Counted from the first letter of the stretch, positions 34,986 through 44,521 are shown. The stretch: DNA of 64,000 nt from Butyrivibrio hungatei DSM 14810 (GCF_900143205.1 NZ_FRDH01000004.1:275319-339318); one strand, 5' to 3'. Notes: generated from the sequence alone by a model not told the origin. Numbers and translations are program-made.

Positions 34986-35972
34986 ATGTTTTGGGGAAAA
35001 ATACGAAAAAGGGCATTACTGCCACTTTTTTTGGTAACCACAGTTCTTTTGACAGGATGTGGCCAAAGGGAAGAGGAGCAGCACAGTCCTGAGCTACTAT
35101 TGGGGTTTAGTCAGCTCGGAACAGAAAGTGCCTGGAGAAGTGGGAACACCAGCGATATCGAGAAAAAAGCTGCTGAGTCTGGCGTAAGTTTGATGCTGGA
35201 AATAGCAAACAGAAAGCAGGAAGACCAGATAGCAGCTATCAGGAGATTTATCGCTTATCAGGTAGATGTAATAGCTTTTTCACCAATAGTTGAGGAAGGC
35301 TGGGACAATGTCCTTTTGGAGGCAAAAGAGGCAGGAATCCCGGTAATTTTGGTGGATAGAGATATCAGTACAAAGAGCGAAGGACTGATAAGCTGCCATA
35401 TTGGCGCAGACTTCTATAATGAAGGCGTTATGGCTGGTGAGTATCTCATCAGAAAAGCTGACAGCCTTGAAATGGATGAAGTCCATATCGTTGAGATAAC
35501 AGGTACTGAGGATTCAACGCCTATGCGTCAGAGACAGGCTGGATTTATGGATACTATAAGCTCAGATCCAAGGATGCAGGTTGTAGAGAGCGTAAATGGA
35601 GACTTTTTAAAAAGTAGAGGCGCTGAGTGCATGCGCTACCTCATGGAAAAATATGGGGATGATATTGATGTGGTGTTTAGCCACAATGATGAGATGACCC
35701 TTGGGGCGCTTCCTGAAATTGAGAATGCAGGGGCGGTTCCAGGTAAGGATATAATAATAATTTCTATCGATGGCGGTCAGGAAGCTATCGATGTTCTTAA
35801 AGAGGGCAAAATAAACTGCGTTGTTGAATGCACACCGATGCTGGGGCAGGAACTGATGGATACAGCCAAGAAGCTCAAAAACGGCGAAGAAGTAGAAAAA
35901 GTTATCCATCCAAATGAACTTTTCTTTAGTGACGAGCAGGATCTGTCTGATCTGGCTCCAAGAGGATACTAG
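34986..35972 (+). CDS. Sugar-binding lipoprotein, first of two, likely sensory partner of the kinase
   Basis: 328 residues, Peripla_BP_4 family (YtfQ/RbsB-like). Signal peptide with lipobox VLLTGC. Family features: LLLGFSQLGTESAWRSGNT, EKKAAESGVSLMLEIANRKQEDQ, GWDNVLLEAKEAGIPVILVDRD and DVVFSHNDEMTLGALPEIENAG. The sequence resembles galactofuranose-type binding proteins. It lies directly before a YesM-type kinase (one base between stop and start), so it may present a bound sugar to that kinase rather than, or as well as, feeding the transporter. Confidence 0.88.
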   Translation: MFWGKIRKRALLPLFLVTTVLLTGCGQREEEQHSPELLLGFSQLGTESAWRSGNTSDIEKKAAESGVSLMLEIANRKQEDQIAAIRRFIAYQVDVIAFSPIVEEGWDNVLLEAKEAGIPVILVDRDISTKSEGLISCHIGADFYNEGVMAGEYLIRKADSLEMDEVHIVEITGTEDSTPMRQRQAGFMDTISSDPRMQVVESVNGDFLKSRGAECMRYLMEKYGDDIDVVFSHNDEMTLGALPEIENAGAVPGKDIIIISIDGGQEAIDVLKEGKINCVVECTPMLGQELMDTAKKLKNGEEVEKVIHPNELFFSDEQDLSDLAPRGY

Positions 35973-35973
35973 T

Positions 35974-37443
35974 ATGGAGCAGGTAAAAAAAGAAAAGAGC
36001 ATCATCGGTCAGATCAACGACATGAGCCATAAAATGGTGCTCATGCTTGTTATGCCTATTTTCTTAAGCCTTGTTTTGATGCTTGTTTATGCTGGCAAGT
36101 ACAGTATGGCTATTTCCCGAATGGAAACAATAGCAAGTCTAAAGCCGATCGTTGCGGAAGAGATTCCGGAGACAGCCTGGAATATCATAAGTGGCAGGGA
36201 CACCATTGAAAAGAGCAAGATCTATGGAAGACTCCACACTGTGGATGAGATCATAGATGATGTTACAGGTAAGACCGGTCAGGAGAACAGGCTATCTCTT
36301 ATTGTGGCCGGAAGGACCATGAAGACTTTAGAAAAGTATGTGGACCAGATAAGGGACAATATAAATGCTGAAGTTCCTGTTGTGGAAAACGAGGCAGTTC
36401 TAGAGGAAATAAGGGAAGTATCATCCCTTGTGGATTCCATGTTAAATGATTATATCGCTGCAGAGATTGCTTCTACAGGTCGGATGAGTGGCACATTAAA
36501 GGGGGTCATCATCGCGACAGCTATTCTGGAGGCAGTCATAGTTATCGCAGCTCTTTGGATCAGAAATCGTTCTATGAAAAAAACTGCAGCCTTCGTAAGG
36601 ACGCCTATTGAAAATCTGGAGAAGGTAGCCGCATCTCTTGCCGAGGGAACCCTTGATGCCAGGATCAGGGCTACGGAAGTTACAGAGCTTAGGAATCTTA
36701 CGACTCAAGTTAACACCATGGCTGACAGACTTGAGACCATGATGAAAAAAAGTGTAGAGGATGAGAGAAACTTAAGAAAAGCTGAGCTTCGTACTCTTCA
36801 GGCCCAGATAAATCCTCACTTTTTGTATAACACTTTAGATGCCATTGTCTGGAAAGCTGAGGCAGAAGACAAGGATGAAGTAATTTCCCTTACCAGCGCC
36901 CTTAGTGATTTCTTTAGAATAAGCCTTTCATCAGGTGCTGACTGGATTCCAATAAGCCAGGAGAAAAAGCACATTGAAGGTTATCTCAAGATCCAGCAGA
37001 CAAGATACCGCGATATCTTAAGATATGAAATCGATATACCGGATGAGATTGGAAATTACTATATATTGAAACTTCTTTTACAGCCTCTTGTTGAGAATGC
37101 CATATATCATGGTATTAAGAGTAAAAGAGGTGGCGGAACTATTAAGGTGTCAGCAAGGCTTGAGGGAGAAGATCTTGTCTTTTCAGTAAAGGATGATGGT
37201 GCCGGTATGACGCCATATCAGATGGATCAGTTAAAAGAACGCATGAAAAAAAGTCAGCCAAACTCAGTAAGTGAGTCTTCTGGCGGCTTTGGACTGGTAA
37301 ATGTGAATCTTAGGATCAGGCTTTATTACAACCAGCCAAAGGGGCTGAACATAGAAAGTGATAGCAGCGGTACTAAGGTAAGCTTTAGAGTACCTTGCCG
37401 TACCAGAGAAGGGATCTTAGAAAATGAAAGTATTTCTGGTTGA
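35974..37443 (+). CDS. Sensor histidine kinase, YesM-like
   Basis: 489 residues. TM1 about 20-42, an extracellular helical region, TM2 about 175-197, HAMP about 205-262, a His_kinase domain with QAQINPHFLYNTLDAI (phospho-acceptor His282), and an HATPase_c domain with LLQPLVENAIYHGI (N box) and VKDDGAGM (G1). This kinase class controls sugar uptake and use genes together with AraC-type regulators. The frame extends to 35914 inside the binding-protein gene, but AGAGG precedes the ATG at 35974. Overlaps the response regulator by 20 bases. Confidence 0.92.
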   Translation: MEQVKKEKSIIGQINDMSHKMVLMLVMPIFLSLVLMLVYAGKYSMAISRMETIASLKPIVAEEIPETAWNIISGRDTIEKSKIYGRLHTVDEIIDDVTGKTGQENRLSLIVAGRTMKTLEKYVDQIRDNINAEVPVVENEAVLEEIREVSSLVDSMLNDYIAAEIASTGRMSGTLKGVIIATAILEAVIVIAALWIRNRSMKKTAAFVRTPIENLEKVAASLAEGTLDARIRATEVTELRNLTTQVNTMADRLETMMKKSVEDERNLRKAELRTLQAQINPHFLYNTLDAIVWKAEAEDKDEVISLTSALSDFFRISLSSGADWIPISQEKKHIEGYLKIQQTRYRDILRYEIDIPDEIGNYYILKLLLQPLVENAIYHGIKSKRGGGTIKVSARLEGEDLVFSVKDDGAGMTPYQMDQLKERMKKSQPNSVSESSGGFGLVNVNLRIRLYYNQPKGLNIESDSSGTKVSFRVPCRTREGILENESISG

Positions 37444-38680
37444 TGATGAGATAGTTGTAAGAGAGGGAATCAGAGAGTCTTTTCCCTGGGACGAAAGTCC
37501 ATATACCCTGGTGGGAGAAGCACCTGACGGGGAGATGGCGATTCCTATGATAAGGGATACGAACCCTGATATTGTCATAACTGACATCAAGATGCCGTTT
37601 ATGGACGGAATTGAACTCTGCAATATATTAAGGAGCCAGATGCCATGGGTCAGCATCATAGTACTTAGCGGATACGATGAGTTTGAGTATGCCAGAAAGT
37701 GCATCCAGCTTGGGGTAAAAGAGTATCTGCTAAAGCCTATAAATGCTGAGGATCTGCGACAGGCTCTTGATAGAGTCAGTGATCACATCAAAGAAGAGAG
37801 AAAAAGCAGGGAACATGCCGAGAGTCTTCGTGCCCGTATGGAGACAGGAAATCGCTTTGTAAAAGAAAAACTTATAGGCTCTTTATATTCAGAGGAATCA
37901 ATGGAAGAGGATGCGGCAAATGCCCTTGAAGAGTTAAGGGGCATGGGCTGTCCTATAAATGCGCCTTACTATGTGGTGATAGATTCAGCCTTTGAACCTG
38001 TAAATAAGGGACAGGAGATAGCATCAGATCTGGCAGATAGCAGCTTTGGAAGGATTCATGCTTCTCCTAGCAGGACTGGCACAAGACTTCTTGTTCTTGG
38101 TGATACTCAGGAGGATGTTGAGGAGAGGGTGTATTCTACTGCCACAGCTCTTTTGCAGGAACTTGAAAGAGCTGGCTGCAATGGTATCTGGACGGGAATT
38201 GGCGATATTGTCGGTAGTCCCGGGCAGATACTCAAAAGCTTCAAGACAGCAAGGCATATAAGACATCTTTTGGTCGAAAGGAATGATGAAAAGATAAGGA
38301 TCCTTGGAACAAGAGAGATGGGAGATTCCGCCTGCGACAAGAAATCTTCAGCAGTCATAAACGAAGCCAAGCTCTACATGACTCAGCACTTTACTGATTC
38401 AAATCTTATGCTTCAGGATGTTGCTAGAGCTGTTGGAATGAGTAACAGCAGATTTTCCACTGTCTTTTCACAGCAAAATGGTCAGACCTTTACGGAGTAT
38501 CTGATATCTTTGAGACTCAATAAGGCAAAAGAGCTTCTTAGGACCACAGATCACAGAAGTTCCCAGATAGCCTTTGATGTAGGATACAACGATTCCCACT
38601 ATTTTAGCTATATTTTCAAAAAGAATATGAAAATGACACCTTCAGAATATCGTTTGCGATATCAAAATCAACCTGAGTAA
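37424..38680 (+). CDS. Response regulator, YesN/AraC type
   Basis: 418 residues. The receiver domain (1-120) has the acidic pair FLVDDE, the phospho-acceptor Asp54 in VITDIKMPFMDG, and the Lys in YLLKPINAED. A linker of about 180 residues follows. The C-terminal AraC domain with two HTH motifs (about 320-415) contains LMLQDVARAVGMSNSRFSTVF and SSQIAFDVGYNDSHYFSYIFKK. It probably activates the transporter genes downstream when the kinase senses sugar. Its start lies within the end of the kinase gene. Confidence 0.93.
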   Translation: MKVFLVDDEIVVREGIRESFPWDESPYTLVGEAPDGEMAIPMIRDTNPDIVITDIKMPFMDGIELCNILRSQMPWVSIIVLSGYDEFEYARKCIQLGVKEYLLKPINAEDLRQALDRVSDHIKEERKSREHAESLRARMETGNRFVKEKLIGSLYSEESMEEDAANALEELRGMGCPINAPYYVVIDSAFEPVNKGQEIASDLADSSFGRIHASPSRTGTRLLVLGDTQEDVEERVYSTATALLQELERAGCNGIWTGIGDIVGSPGQILKSFKTARHIRHLLVERNDEKIRILGTREMGDSACDKKSSAVINEAKLYMTQHFTDSNLMLQDVARAVGMSNSRFSTVFSQQNGQTFTEYLISLRLNKAKELLRTTDHRSSQIAFDVGYNDSHYFSYIFKKNMKMTPSEYRLRYQNQPE

Positions 38681-38742
38681 AAAAATTTTTAACTTTCTTG
38701 TGTAAAATGAAATAATATTTAACCACGCCGAAATGAATATTG

Positions 38743-38785
38743 ATTTACTAAAAAACCTCAATTTTGTACCCTTTTATTAGTAAAT
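38743..38785 (+). promoter_or_regulatory. Inverted repeat upstream of the sugar transporter genes
   Basis: ATTTACTAA (38743-38751) and TTAGTAAAT (38777-38785) are perfect complements 25 bases apart. A GGCCAGTGGCC palindrome (38786-38796) follows. The site precedes the second binding-protein gene by 35 bases and is a likely target for the response regulator or another sugar regulator. TATAAT at 38800-38805 is too close to the ribosome site to be a clear -10. Confidence 0.45.
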
Positions 38786-38819
38786 GGCCAGTGGCCCAAT
38801 ATAATAGGAGGAGAACTAT

Positions 38820-39803
38820 ATGAGAAGGTTTTCTAAAGTATTATCAATGGTAATGGTACTTGCAATGGTCCTTTCACTTTGCGCTTGCGGCGCTTCTTCA
38901 GGTGGAAGTACTGGCGGATCAGCTGGTGGAACTATCACAGTAGGTGTAGTTAACAACCCACCTTCAGAGTCAGGCTATCGTGAAGCTAACGTTAAGGACA
39001 TGGAAGCAGTTTTCTCAAAGGAGAACGGCTATGAACTTAAGGCATTCTACAGCTTAAAGAATGACGAGCAGCTTCAGGCAGCACAGGGCTTCATCACAGA
39101 GGGTGTTGATTACCTCCTTATCTCTGCAGCTGAGACAACTGGTTGGGACGAAGTCCTTCAGTCAGCTAAGGAAGCCGGCATCAAGGTTTATCTCTTCGAC
39201 CGTATGATCGATGTAGATGAGAGCCTTTATGAGGCAGCAGTTGTTTCTGACATGGCAAAAGAGGGTGAGACAGCAGTTAACTGGCTTCTTGATCAGAAGC
39301 TCTCTGAGTACAACGTAATCCATATTCAGGGTGCTATGGGTTCTGACGCACAGATCGGCCGTACAGGCGCTCTTGATGCTCAGTTCGCAGCAGGCACAAT
39401 GAACAAGGTTGTACAGCAGACAGCTACATGGGACGAAGCAGAAGCTAAGAAGATTGTTGAATCAGTTATCAACAGTGGTGAGAAGTTCAACGTTATCTAC
39501 GCTGAGAACGATGGTATGGCTAAGGGTGCTGTAGCAGCACTTGACGAAGCAGGTATCACACATGGTGTTGATGGTGATGTAGTAGTTATGGGATTTGACT
39601 GCAACAAGTGGGCACTTAGAGAGCTCCTTGCAGGTTCATGGAACTATGATGGACAGTGTTCACCATTCCAGGCTCAGATCATCAGTGACCTCATTAAGAG
39701 CGGCAAGGCTCCTTCTTCAAAGGTTATCATCAATGAAGAAAAGGGATTTGATGCTAAGACTCTTACTCAGGGCGACATCGACACATACGGTTTAGGTGAA
39801 TAA
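38820..39803 (+). CDS. Sugar ABC transporter substrate-binding lipoprotein (YtfQ-like)
   Basis: 327 residues. Signal peptide with lipobox LCACG, then a Gly/Ser linker (SSGGSTGGSAGG) and a Peripla_BP_4 domain: TVGVVNNPPSESGYREANVK, EGVDYLLISAAETTGWDEVL, IKVYLFDRMIDVD, VIYAENDGMAKGAVAALDEAG. This is the transport receptor of the ABC system that follows and is related to the galactofuranose receptor YtfQ. Codon use is more biased than in the flanking genes, as for a highly expressed protein. AGGAGGAG ribosome site. A hairpin with a T-rich tail separates it from the ATPase gene. Confidence 0.92.
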   Translation: MRRFSKVLSMVMVLAMVLSLCACGASSGGSTGGSAGGTITVGVVNNPPSESGYREANVKDMEAVFSKENGYELKAFYSLKNDEQLQAAQGFITEGVDYLLISAAETTGWDEVLQSAKEAGIKVYLFDRMIDVDESLYEAAVVSDMAKEGETAVNWLLDQKLSEYNVIHIQGAMGSDAQIGRTGALDAQFAAGTMNKVVQQTATWDEAEAKKIVESVINSGEKFNVIYAENDGMAKGAVAALDEAGITHGVDGDVVVMGFDCNKWALRELLAGSWNYDGQCSPFQAQIISDLIKSGKAPSSKVIINEEKGFDAKTLTQGDIDTYGLGE

Positions 39804-39825
39804 TCCTATTTAGAAAGACCTGATG

Positions 39826-39869
39826 GCGCAGCCTTGTTGCTAAATATTGACAACCGGGCTGCGCTTTTA
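39826..39869 (+). terminator. Intercistronic hairpin after the binding-protein gene
   Basis: GCGCAGCC pairs with GGCTGCGC, an inner GTTG with CAAC, tail TTTTATTA. Likely a partial terminator that keeps the binding protein in excess over the membrane parts. Confidence 0.75.
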
Positions 39870-39889
39870 TTACACAAGGAGGATGCGGT

Positions 39890-41389
39890 ATGCAGGAAGA
39901 ATGCTTACTGAAGCTGCGCGGGATTGATAAAAGCTTTCCAGGGGTAAGAGCACTTCACAATGTAGACTTTACGCTGCGTAGTGGCGAAATACATGCTCTC
40001 ATGGGGGAAAATGGCGCAGGAAAATCTACTCTTATTAAAATCTTAACAGGCGTATATCAGATGGACGCCGGAAGCATTTTCGTAGACGGAGATGCTGTCA
40101 GCATTCACTCCCCACAGGATGCACAAAATAAAGGAATAAGTACGGTTTATCAGGAAATCACGCTCTGTCCTAATCTTACGGTTGCAGAGAATATGTTTAT
40201 CGGAAGAGAAAAGAGTGCGTGGATCAAACAGAGGGATTATGAAAAAAAGGCAGACGAACAGCTAAAGAGCCTTGGAATTCCAGCAAGAAGTACTCAGCAG
40301 CTTGGAAACTGTTCTTTGGCAGTTCAGCAGATGGTGGCAATTGCCCGTGCAGTTGATATGCAGTGCAAGGTTTTGATACTTGATGAGCCTACATCCTCTC
40401 TTGATGACAAAGAGGTTAACATGCTTTTTGGTCTTATGAGAGACCTTAAGGCTAAGGGTGTTGGAATCATATTTGTAACCCATTTCCTTGAGCAGGTATA
40501 TGAAGTCAGCGACAGGATCACAGTTCTTAGAAACGGTGAGCTTGTTGGTGAATATCTGACAAAAGAGCTTCCACAGGTGCAGCTCGTTGCCAAGATGATG
40601 GGAAAAGAACTTGATGAATTAGAAGATTTCACAGGAGATGATACAAAAGAATCTGTAGAAGGTCCTGTTTTTTATGAAGCAACTGATCTTTCAAGTGATG
40701 CAACAAATCCATTTAATTTTACCATCAAAAGAGGTGAAGTTAACGGCTTTACCGGACTTCTTGGCTCTGGCAGAAGTGAGAGCGTAAGAGCTATCTTTGG
40801 CGCAGACAAGGTTACATCTGGTAAGGTTAGGATCGGAGGAAAAGAAGTTAAGATAGCCCATCCTATCGACGCTATGAAAAATGGTATCGGATATCTTGCT
40901 GAGGATAGAAAAAGAGATGGTATCATTCCGGAATTAAGTGTTCGTGAGAATATCATCCTGGCACTTCAGGTTATGAACGGCTTCTTTAAACCTATCAGCA
41001 GAAGCGAATCAGAAGCCTTTGCTGATGAGTATATCAAGGCACTTAATATCAAGACAGCAAGCAGTGAGACACCGGTTGGTTCACTAAGTGGTGGTAATCA
41101 GCAGAAGGTAATCCTTGCAAGATGGCTTTTGACACATCCTGATTATCTGATACTTGATGAGCCTACAAGAGGTATTGACGTAGGAACTAAGCTTGAGATC
41201 CAGAAGCTTGTACTAAAGCTTGCAAAAGAGGGCGTAAGCGTAACCTTCATTTCATCAGAAGTTGAAGAGATGCTTCGTACCTGTTCCCGCCTTATCGTAA
41301 TGCGTGACAGACACATCGTAGGCGAATTGAAGGGTCAGGAACTTAATCAGGCTCAGGTTATGAAGACTATCGCAGGAGGTGAGGCATAA
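39890..41389 (+). CDS. Sugar ABC transporter ATP-binding protein (YtfR/MglA-like)
   Basis: 499 residues, two fused ATPase domains as in RbsA, MglA and YtfR. The first has Walker A GENGAGKSTLIK (residues 38-49), signature CSLAVQQMVAIARA (degenerate), and Walker B LILDEPTSSLDD. The second has GLLGSGRSES in place of a normal Walker A, as is usual in this family, signature SLSGGNQQKVILARWL and Walker B YLILDEPTRGIDVG. AGGAGG precedes the ATG. The stop overlaps the first permease start by one base. Confidence 0.94.
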   Translation: MQEECLLKLRGIDKSFPGVRALHNVDFTLRSGEIHALMGENGAGKSTLIKILTGVYQMDAGSIFVDGDAVSIHSPQDAQNKGISTVYQEITLCPNLTVAENMFIGREKSAWIKQRDYEKKADEQLKSLGIPARSTQQLGNCSLAVQQMVAIARAVDMQCKVLILDEPTSSLDDKEVNMLFGLMRDLKAKGVGIIFVTHFLEQVYEVSDRITVLRNGELVGEYLTKELPQVQLVAKMMGKELDELEDFTGDDTKESVEGPVFYEATDLSSDATNPFNFTIKRGEVNGFTGLLGSGRSESVRAIFGADKVTSGKVRIGGKEVKIAHPIDAMKNGIGYLAEDRKRDGIIPELSVRENIILALQVMNGFFKPISRSESEAFADEYIKALNIKTASSETPVGSLSGGNQQKVILARWLLTHPDYLILDEPTRGIDVGTKLEIQKLVLKLAKEGVSVTFISSEVEEMLRTCSRLIVMRDRHIVGELKGQELNQAQVMKTIAGGEA

Positions 41390-42459
41390 TGAAAAGTGAT
41401 TCAAGGAAATTCCTGAAAGGTGACCTTGGACAGCTGGCAATCCCTATCATTGCAGTAGCTCTCCTTGTGATATTTAATCTTATAAGAGATCCGGGATTTT
41501 TTAGCATAACAATAACCCATAACAATTATGGAAACGCAGTTCTTGCAGGTAACCTAATCAGTATCATCAACGGAGCAAGTGAACTTGCAATCCTGGCAAT
41601 AGGAATGACACTTGTAACAGCTGCTACAAAAGGACAGGATATCTCTGTTGGTGCGGCAGCAGCCATCGCAGGATCAGTATTCGTAAAGGTGCTTAAGTCA
41701 GGTTCAACTATTAACGGCGGAACAGTACTTCTTGCATTCCTTTGTTCATGCCTCGTGGCAATGCTTTTTGGAGCATTTAATGGATCACTTGTTGCATTTT
41801 TTAAGATCCAGCCTATGATCGCAACGCTTATTCTCTATACCTGCGGTCGTTCAATTGCTTACTGGATAAATGGCGGTGCAACACCTACAGTTACGAGTCA
41901 GATCCTTTCATCAATCGGATCCTTTGCACCTGGAATACCAATTCCGATGCCGGTTATCATAGTTATAGTAGTGACCATTTTGTTCAAGCTTCTTTTCCAC
42001 TTTACATCTCTTGAACTTCTGACTCAGTCAGTAGGTATCAATCAGGATGCAGCCAAGTTAAATGGTATCAACACAACATTTATAAAGCTCCTTTCATTTA
42101 TCCTTCTTGGCGCATGTGTTTCAGTTGCAGGATGTATCGGAGTTTGCCGACTTGGACTTATTAATCACGAGACACTTCTTCTGGATGTTGAGATGGATGC
42201 CATCCTTGCAGTTGCTATAGGTGGTAACAGCCTTGGCGGTGGTAAGTTTAAAATAAGCGGAAGTATCATCGGAGCGTATGTTATCCAGATGCTTACAATA
42301 ACTCTTTATGCTATGAAGGTTTCATCAACAGACGTTAAGGCTTACAAGGCCATCGTTATCGTACTTCTTGTAGTTATTGGCTCACCTGTTGTTAAGGAGA
42401 AATTCAGAAAGCTTTTGCAAAAGAGAAATACTCAGAAAAAGGAGGCTAGCGCAGCATGA
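41389..42459 (+). CDS. Sugar ABC transporter permease (YtfT-like)
   Basis: 356 residues, about ten membrane helices, BPD_transp_2 family. Helices include LAIPIIAVALLVIFNLI and the conserved DISVGAAAAIAGSVFVKVL segment; the ATPase contact region includes QDAAKLNGINTTFIKLLSF. First of two different permeases that form a heterodimer, as YtfT and YjfF do in the galactofuranose system. Translationally coupled on both sides. Confidence 0.93.
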   Translation: MKSDSRKFLKGDLGQLAIPIIAVALLVIFNLIRDPGFFSITITHNNYGNAVLAGNLISIINGASELAILAIGMTLVTAATKGQDISVGAAAAIAGSVFVKVLKSGSTINGGTVLLAFLCSCLVAMLFGAFNGSLVAFFKIQPMIATLILYTCGRSIAYWINGGATPTVTSQILSSIGSFAPGIPIPMPVIIVIVVTILFKLLFHFTSLELLTQSVGINQDAAKLNGINTTFIKLLSFILLGACVSVAGCIGVCRLGLINHETLLLDVEMDAILAVAIGGNSLGGGKFKISGSIIGAYVIQMLTITLYAMKVSSTDVKAYKAIVIVLLVVIGSPVVKEKFRKLLQKRNTQKKEASAA

Positions 42460-43481
42460 AGAACTTATTTAAGAAAAGAAGAGAGCCTCTTACAGATACG
42501 CAGCTTTTAATGACCATTACCATCAGTATCTTTATTGTGATGTATATCCTGGCAATGGCAATCCTCCAGGGAGGCTTTTTGCATGCTCAGCAGATATTCG
42601 ACCTTTTAAATGACAATGCCAGCCTTATAATCGTATCCTGCGGCCTTACTATCGTTATGATAGGAGGAGGCATCGATATCAGTGTTGGCGGCGTTACATC
42701 TTTGGTAGTCATGAGCTGTATCCTTTACCTTAATAAGGGAGGAAACGTTTTTGTGGCAGCTCTTATAGCACTTGTAATAGGACTTGCCTTTGGCGTGGTT
42801 CATGGAGCACTTATAAGCTACTTAGAGATCCAGCCATTTATAGTAACTCTTGCGGGAATGTTCTTTGCAAGAGGTATGACAACGATCCTTTCAGTTAATC
42901 CACAGAAGGTTGATAACGCAGCCTTTGAGAGCCTTAGAAATACTAAGATCGAGATTTCCTGGCTTGGATACGTTGCCAAGAACGGAAACCTTGTTCCAGC
43001 TAGAATGGAGCTTGGCGTTGTGATAGCTTTACTGTGTGTGATCACTGTATTCGTAATACTGATGTTCAATCGCCTTGGTAGGAACTTTTACGCAATGGGT
43101 GGAAACCAGCAGAGCGCATTGATGCTTGGAATCAATGTTAAAAAGACACGTTTTATGAGCTATCTTTTAAGCGGACTTCTAAGTGGTATCTCAGGATTTG
43201 TACTTATGATGCATACAGGCGCAGGAAATGCCACGAATGCAGCAGGAATGGAGATGAACGCAATTGCTTCATCTATCATCGGTGGAACACTTCTTACTGG
43301 CGGTGTTGGTAATATCATTGGAACATTCTTTGGAACCATGACCCTTACAACTATCAAGAAGATCGTTGTATCAAGTGGACTTAAAGATCCATGGTGGCAG
43401 AGTATCACAACTGGAGGTATGTTGTGCTTTTTCATTCTGCTTCAGAGTATAGTACTAAGTAAGAGACAAAAACAAAAATGA
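42456..43481 (+). CDS. Sugar ABC transporter permease (YjfF-like)
   Basis: 341 residues, BPD_transp_2 family, about nine membrane helices. GGGIDISVGGVTSLVVMSCI and LMLGINVKKTRFMSYLLSGL are the typical motifs. It overlaps the first permease by ATGA. The stop codon TGA (43479-43481) is the first three bases of a 29-bp genomic repeat, so the original end of the gene may have been changed when the repeat arrived; the C-terminus is LSKRQKQK. Confidence 0.92.
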   Translation: MKNLFKKRREPLTDTQLLMTITISIFIVMYILAMAILQGGFLHAQQIFDLLNDNASLIIVSCGLTIVMIGGGIDISVGGVTSLVVMSCILYLNKGGNVFVAALIALVIGLAFGVVHGALISYLEIQPFIVTLAGMFFARGMTTILSVNPQKVDNAAFESLRNTKIEISWLGYVAKNGNLVPARMELGVVIALLCVITVFVILMFNRLGRNFYAMGGNQQSALMLGINVKKTRFMSYLLSGLLSGISGFVLMMHTGAGNATNAAGMEMNAIASSIIGGTLLTGGVGNIIGTFFGTMTLTTIKKIVVSSGLKDPWWQSITTGGMLCFFILLQSIVLSKRQKQK

Positions 43482-43601
43482 GCCCTAGGGACGGAGGTTA
43501 TGGCTCATTTTTAAGAAAAAAGAAAAGATACAGCCTGGGGAAAACCCAGGCTGTATCTTATTGTATGCAAAATGAGCCATAACCTCCGTCCCTAGGGCTC
43601 A
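43479..43601. repeat. REPIN-like element: two 29-bp repeats in inverted orientation around a hairpin
   Basis: Copy 1 at 43479-43507 (plus) and copy 2 at 43573-43601 (minus) are identical: start TGAGCC, core GGGACGGAGGTT, end GGCTCA. Between them a perfect 15-bp stem (AAGATACAGCCTGGG and its complement, 43525-43559) surrounds GAAAA. The unit lies between convergent genes and, with T runs on each side, should also stop transcription both ways. Confidence 0.85.
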
Positions 43602-43605
43602 TTTT

Positions 43606-44055
43606 TTACATAATGGAACTTACTTCAATGATAGAAATAAGAGAGTCTTTGATCTTGCTGACTCCTGATACATTTGATTCTTCTTTCTTAAGGAAAGGAG
43701 ATGGCTTTTCTATTTCATCTTCAGAAATAGTAAGTACTTCTTTTACGGTATCTACGATCACACCTATCTGCTTGTTTTCATCAACGTTAAGGATGATGAT
43801 CTTAGAGTTTGGAGTGATATTGTCATCACCCAGATTAAACTTTGTGTGAAGGCTCATTACAGGAATGATCTCGCCTCTTAAATTGATAACGCCCTTATAA
43901 CATTTTGGTGCACATGGAACAGGTCTGATCTTTTCCATCTGTACGATGTTATTGACGTTTGTAATATCAAAAGCAAACTTCTCGTTTTTTACACCAAAAA
44001 CAAGGTAACGCTTTTCGTTTTCTGTTATGTTCTCATAAATTGCAAGTTCAGCCAT
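43606..44055 (-). CDS. CheW-like chemotaxis coupling protein
   Basis: 149 residues, one CheW domain: RYLVFGVKNEKFAFDITNVN, CAPKCYKGVINLRGEIIPVM, and NKQIGVIVDTVKEVLTI. It links receptors to the kinase CheA. The stop codon lies just beside the REPIN-like repeat. Its start overlaps the end of the upstream cheW-like gene by eight bases, so the two are coupled. No cheA is in the window. Confidence 0.9.
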   Translation of the reverse strand: MAELAIYENITENEKRYLVFGVKNEKFAFDITNVNNIVQMEKIRPVPCAPKCYKGVINLRGEIIPVMSLHTKFNLGDDNITPNSKIIILNVDENKQIGVIVDTVKEVLTISEDEIEKPSPFLKKEESNVSGVSKIKDSLISIIEVSSIM

Positions 44056-44494
44056 TGCGCACCTCCTCTGTTACAAATGAAGGAATATTGAGAATAAGGG
44101 CAACATCATCATCAAGGATTGATGCCCCTGTGAAAAAGTCATTGTCATCAAGAACGCCAAGAGACTTGGTCTCAATCTCTTTTTGACCGTTTAATGCATC
44201 TACTACAAAACCAAAGTAAGAGTGGTTGTACATGCAGACAACTACTGACAGATTCTCTTTTTTAGGTGAAGGCTCCATGTTGAATACTCTGTCGAGATAA
44301 ACAAGAGGAATGACCTTGCCTCTTAAATAGATAACATCGTCGTTGTCTACCTGGCTAAGCTCAGATACAGCCACATTTTCTATAGATAAAATAGTTGATA
44401 ACGGGATTGCAAAGAGTTCATTGCTGATGCTTACAATAAGTGCCTGGTAAGTTCCAGTCTGCTGGCCTAGAACCATAAGCTGATTTGTGTCCAT
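44048..44494 (-). CDS. CheW-like chemotaxis coupling protein
   Basis: 148 residues, one CheW domain: YQALIVSISNELFAIPLSTIL, QVDNDDVIYLRGKVIPLVYL, and HSYFGFVVDALNGQKEIETK. It is only distantly similar to the second CheW-like protein, so this is an old pair rather than a recent duplication. The pair may form a dedicated coupling unit for the nearby chemoreceptor. Upstream is the divergent MerR-type gene. Confidence 0.88.
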   Translation of the reverse strand: MDTNQLMVLGQQTGTYQALIVSISNELFAIPLSTILSIENVAVSELSQVDNDDVIYLRGKVIPLVYLDRVFNMEPSPKKENLSVVVCMYNHSYFGFVVDALNGQKEIETKSLGVLDDNDFFTGASILDDDVALILNIPSFVTEEVRNG

Positions 44495-44521
44495 TTTAAA
44501 CCTCGCTATTATTTCAATTAT

